A stretch of 64,000 nucleotides of DNA from Dongia_A sp964542425 (GTDB lineage Bacteria > Pseudomonadota > Alphaproteobacteria > Dongiales > Dongiaceae): NCBI GenBank assembly GCA_964542425.1, contig CAZIUB010000031.1:5269-69268 (forward strand). The letters are read 5' to 3'. This document shows, in pieces, positions 62,240 to 64,000 of this stretch (position 1 is the first letter of the stretch; each line of letters opens with the position of its first letter). Both the position numbers and the translations under genes were made by a program. The notes under the pieces are model-generated. The model worked only from the letters and a program-made list of their open reading frames with translations, did not search any database and was not told where the DNA came from.

Positions 62240-63126
62240 TGCAAGGTCTTGGCCCCTTTGCTCCGGCACGGCGGTTCCCCGCACCGGTCGGTGGTCTGGC
62301 GCCGGACATGTTCACCGCCTTCGATGAGGACGGTTACCTGGTCCTCGAGGACTTCGTGGCACCCTCGGCCTGCGACCGATTGCGGTCCCGTGCGATGGAG
62401 CTGGTGGCGGAATTTGACCCGAACGAACACCGAACCGTGTTTTCGACCGCGACACGGGCCCATGCGGCCGAAACCTATTTCCAGGAATCCGGCGACAAGA
62501 TCCGCTTCTTCTTCGAGGAGGGGGCATTCGACCAGCACGGCACATTGCTTCAGGAAAAGGCCTTGTCGATCAACAAGATCGGGCACGCGATGCACGATCT
62601 CGACCCGGTGTTCGAGGTATTTTCACGCGCCCCGGCGTTGAAATCTCTTGCCGAGAGCCTACCGCTCCGCCGGCCGCTGCTGTTGCAATCCATGTACATT
62701 TTCAAGCAGCCACGGATCGGTGGCGAGGTTGCCTGGCACGTCGATTCGACCTATCTCCATACCGATCCGCCAAGCTGCATCGGGCTATGGTTCGCGCTTC
62801 AGGATGCCAGCCTGGAAAATGGCGCGATGTGTTGCATGCCCGGCGCACACCGTGGCGGTTTGCGCTCGCGGTTCCTGCGCCGAGACGGAAAACTGGTGAC
62901 CGAGCAATTGGCATCGACTCCCTGGCCGGACGCGCCCATCGTGGCGCTGGAGGCGCGCAAGGGGACCCTGGTGCTCTTGCACGGGCAATTGCCGCATCGC
63001 AGCAACGCCAATTTTTCAGATCTTTCGCGGCACGCGTTCACGCTGCACCTGATCGACGGGGCCTGTGCCTATTCCGCCGACAACTGGCTCGTCAGGCCGG
63101 AGAGTTTTCCAGTCCGTGGGTTTTGA
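62239..63126 (+). CDS. PHYHD1-like phytanoyl-CoA dioxygenase-family oxygenase
   Basis: 295 residues. Iron ligands His167 and Asp169 in AWHVDSTYLHTD, His253 in HGQLPHRSNANF, and Arg264 (SRHAFTLH) for 2-oxoglutarate. The segments SGDKIRFFFEEGAFD, SINKIGHAMHDLDPVFEVF and QSMYIFKQPRIGGEV resemble animal PHYHD1 more than phytanoyl-CoA hydroxylase. It starts on the last base of deoB, so it is the tenth gene of the nucleoside operon. Substrate unknown; a modified nucleoside is suggested by context only. Confidence 0.88.
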   Translation: MQGLGPFAPARRFPAPVGGLAPDMFTAFDEDGYLVLEDFVAPSACDRLRSRAMELVAEFDPNEHRTVFSTATRAHAAETYFQESGDKIRFFFEEGAFDQHGTLLQEKALSINKIGHAMHDLDPVFEVFSRAPALKSLAESLPLRRPLLLQSMYIFKQPRIGGEVAWHVDSTYLHTDPPSCIGLWFALQDASLENGAMCCMPGAHRGGLRSRFLRRDGKLVTEQLASTPWPDAPIVALEARKGTLVLLHGQLPHRSNANFSDLSRHAFTLHLIDGACAYSADNWLVRPESFPVRGF

Positions 63127-63147
63127 TTACTGTACTCTTAACTGGGT

Positions 63148-63319
63148 CTTCAGGAAGTCGTGTGGGTAAATTTGGGTCATTTTAGAACGCCGGCAGCATG
63201 CATGTGAGCACCTTGAGCCGTAAATATTCCTGGTCGTGCAAGCCATAAGCTCGGCGCCGGATGACGCGGATTTTGTTGTTGAGGCCTTCGACGAAGCCGA
63301 GCGAGACCTTCAGGAAGTC
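63148..63319. repeat. 12-bp direct repeats bracketing the ISL3-type fragment
   Basis: CTTCAGGAAGTC occurs at 63148-63159 and again at 63308-63319. The transposase tail lies between them. The repeats may mark the ends of a deletion or an insertion event. They are longer than the usual ISL3 target duplication (8 bp). Confidence 0.6.
63182..63310 (-). mobile_element. ISL3-family transposase, C-terminal fragment
   Basis: About 42 codons on the minus strand: KVSLGFVEGLNNKIRV, RRRAYGLHDQEYLRLK and VLTCMLPAF, ending at the stop 63182-63184. This is the conserved end of ISL3-type transposases (normally about 400 residues). The upstream part is gone; the sequence before the fragment belongs to a LuxR-type gene on the other strand. 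Confidence 0.85.
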
Positions 63320-63418
63320 ACGGTCAAGCTGCACGTCCGCAACCTGTGCCGCAAGTTGGCGACCAAGAACCGGACCCAGATTGCCGTTCGCCTGGCACAG
63401 ATCAGTCACTTTGCGTGA
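63305..63418 (+). pseudogene. LuxR-type helix-turn-helix C-terminal fragment
   Basis: The plus-strand frame reads DLQEVTVKLHVRNLCRKLA, then TKNRTQIAVRLAQISHFA and stop. VKLHVRNLCRKLATKNRTQ is the recognition helix region and tail of LuxR/FixJ-type response regulators. Only about 37 codons remain, its 5' part replaced by the ISL3 fragment. Not functional. Confidence 0.72.
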
Positions 63419-63599
63419 TCTTGGAAGCGCGGCGTTTCTCGATTGCAAGCGTGATCCGCGCCGGGCATGCCTGATCGGTTTAGGGCGCATTATTCCTGAC
63501 ATGGGTTTGGTGTAGGCACTCGGCCTGGATAGCAACTCGCTACCGGCATAGGGCCAATCCCGGGCACCGCCGTATTTATCCGTGATGCGAATTCCCACG

Positions 63600-63812
63600 C
63601 TAATGCGCGTCGCCGATGCCCTCGGCGTAGGGTTTGTAATTCTCCGGAACCGGATCGCCCTCGCCGATAAGAAAACCGACTAGACCGCGCTCAAGCCGCG
63701 ACAGCGCGTGATCCACTAGGATGAAACGGCCCGGCACATCGAGTTTTGACTCCGTCACGACGGCGCCGCCGGGCGGCACGGACACTGTCTGCACGCCTTG
63801 TGACGGAAAGTC
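63600..63812 (-). pseudogene. Copper nitrite reductase (NirK) C-terminal fragment
   Basis: The minus-strand frame reads GVQTVSVPPGGAVVTESK, then DVPGRFILVDHALSRLERG and LVGFLIGEG before the stop at 63600. This corresponds to the end of copper nitrite reductase, whose last His ligand for the type 2 copper lies in the LVDHAL segment. An in-frame TGA and an IS30-like end cut it off at the 5' side, leaving about 70 codons. It indicates that a denitrification gene was once here. Confidence 0.78.
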
Positions 63813-63843
63813 ATCGCGGATTCAAGTAGCCAGTGCATAAAGT

Positions 63844-64000
63844 TTAGCGGCGTCTGGACAGAGCGTAAAAGACCTCGTTGGGCGTTTTGAATCCGAGCGA
63901 TTTTCTGGGCCTGCGGTTGAGCTGGCGTTCGACCTTCGCGACCGTGGCTTGATGGATTGTAGTGAAGTCCGTGCCTTTCGGGAAGAAGTCACGGATGAGG
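63844..64000 (-). mobile_element. IS30-family transposase, C-terminal part, runs off the window
   Basis: Minus strand, from the window edge to the stop at 63844-63846: LIRDFFPKGTDFTTIHQ, then RQLNRRPRKSLGFKTPNEVF and YALSRRR. F-P-K-G-T-D-F and LNRRPRKSLGFKTP are hallmarks of the IS30 DDE domain's end. The rest lies beyond the window, so it may be intact. Its downstream terminal repeat probably lies in 63813-63843, abutting the nirK fragment. Confidence 0.88.

Noticed and set aside
1..64000. tRNA, rRNA, CRISPR arrays, prophage
   Set aside because: No cloverleaf with TTCGANTC-type arm, no ribosomal RNA segments, no regularly spaced repeats and no phage structural genes were recognised by eye.

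Overview
The window is about 64 kb of GC-rich, gene-dense bacterial DNA. Gene content (soxBDAG sarcosine oxidase, Ugp/Mal-type and Dpp-type ABC operons, PII/Amt/GlnA, DUF1326/DUF2182 pair, REP-like palindromes of the 'CCCTCACCCTTCCCTCTCCCC' kind) and codon use suggest an alphaproteobacterium, most likely of the Rhodospirillales/Hyphomicrobiales type. This is inferred from style only; no rRNA or other phylogenetic marker is present. No tRNA, rRNA, CRISPR array, prophage or origin was recognised.

Layout. 0-1.1 kb: a carbon-nitrogen hydrolase gene split by a 141-bp double-hairpin element. 1.4-6.4 kb: a small secreted protein, a universal stress protein, then amtB, a PII gene with an altered T-loop, and glnA. 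6.4-16 kb: amino-acid and amine catabolism (Gfo/Idh oxidoreductase, N-carbamoylputrescine amidase-like hydrolase, flavin reductase, diaminopropionate ammonia-lyase, L-serine dehydratase, metallo-beta-lactamase-fold hydrolase, DUF2182/DUF1326 pair, FAD amine oxidase). 16-22.4 kb: housekeeping and miscellaneous genes (purD, xseA, M23 peptidase, DUF4242, PNPOx-like protein, C13-like peptidase, cupin). Three more copies of the double-hairpin element sit in this first 21 kb, each between divergent genes. 22.7 kb: an orphan Phd-type antitoxin.

23.2-31.5 kb (minus strand): an eight-gene carbohydrate operon containing Gfo/Idh dehydrogenase, solute-binding protein, two permeases, MalK-like ATPase, a sulfatase-modifying-factor-like periplasmic protein, a beta-propeller and a TIM-barrel isomerase. 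A 13-bp hairpin with a cUUCGg loop separates the binding-protein gene from the permeases. 31.5-32.8 kb: a TerC-family gene between two inverted palindromic repeats. 32.8-40.2 kb (minus): dimethylglycine/sarcosine dehydrogenase plus soxBDAG. A truncated LysR regulator lies between this operon and a divergent Rieske oxygenase/2OG-oxygenase pair (40.6-42.6 kb). 42.8-48.4 kb: a complete Dpp-type ABC transporter whose first permease appears to start at AUU, followed by a tail fragment of an acyl-CoA synthetase.

48.6-52.7 kb: AcuI-like reductase, cold-shock protein, PLP decarboxylase, GDT1-family protein, Hsp20. 53-63.1 kb: a tightly overlapping ten-gene nucleoside operon (BMP-type binding protein, ATPase, two permeases, cytidine deaminase, purine nucleoside phosphorylase, deoC, deoA, deoB) ending in a PHYHD1-like 2-oxoglutarate oxygenase. 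That oxygenase is the most promising undescribed link in the window. 63.1-64 kb: a graveyard of gene ends (ISL3-type transposase tail, LuxR helix-turn-helix tail, copper nitrite reductase tail, IS30-type transposase tail).

No intact transcriptional regulator was recognised in the 64 kb. The recognisable ones (LysR, LuxR) are fragments.
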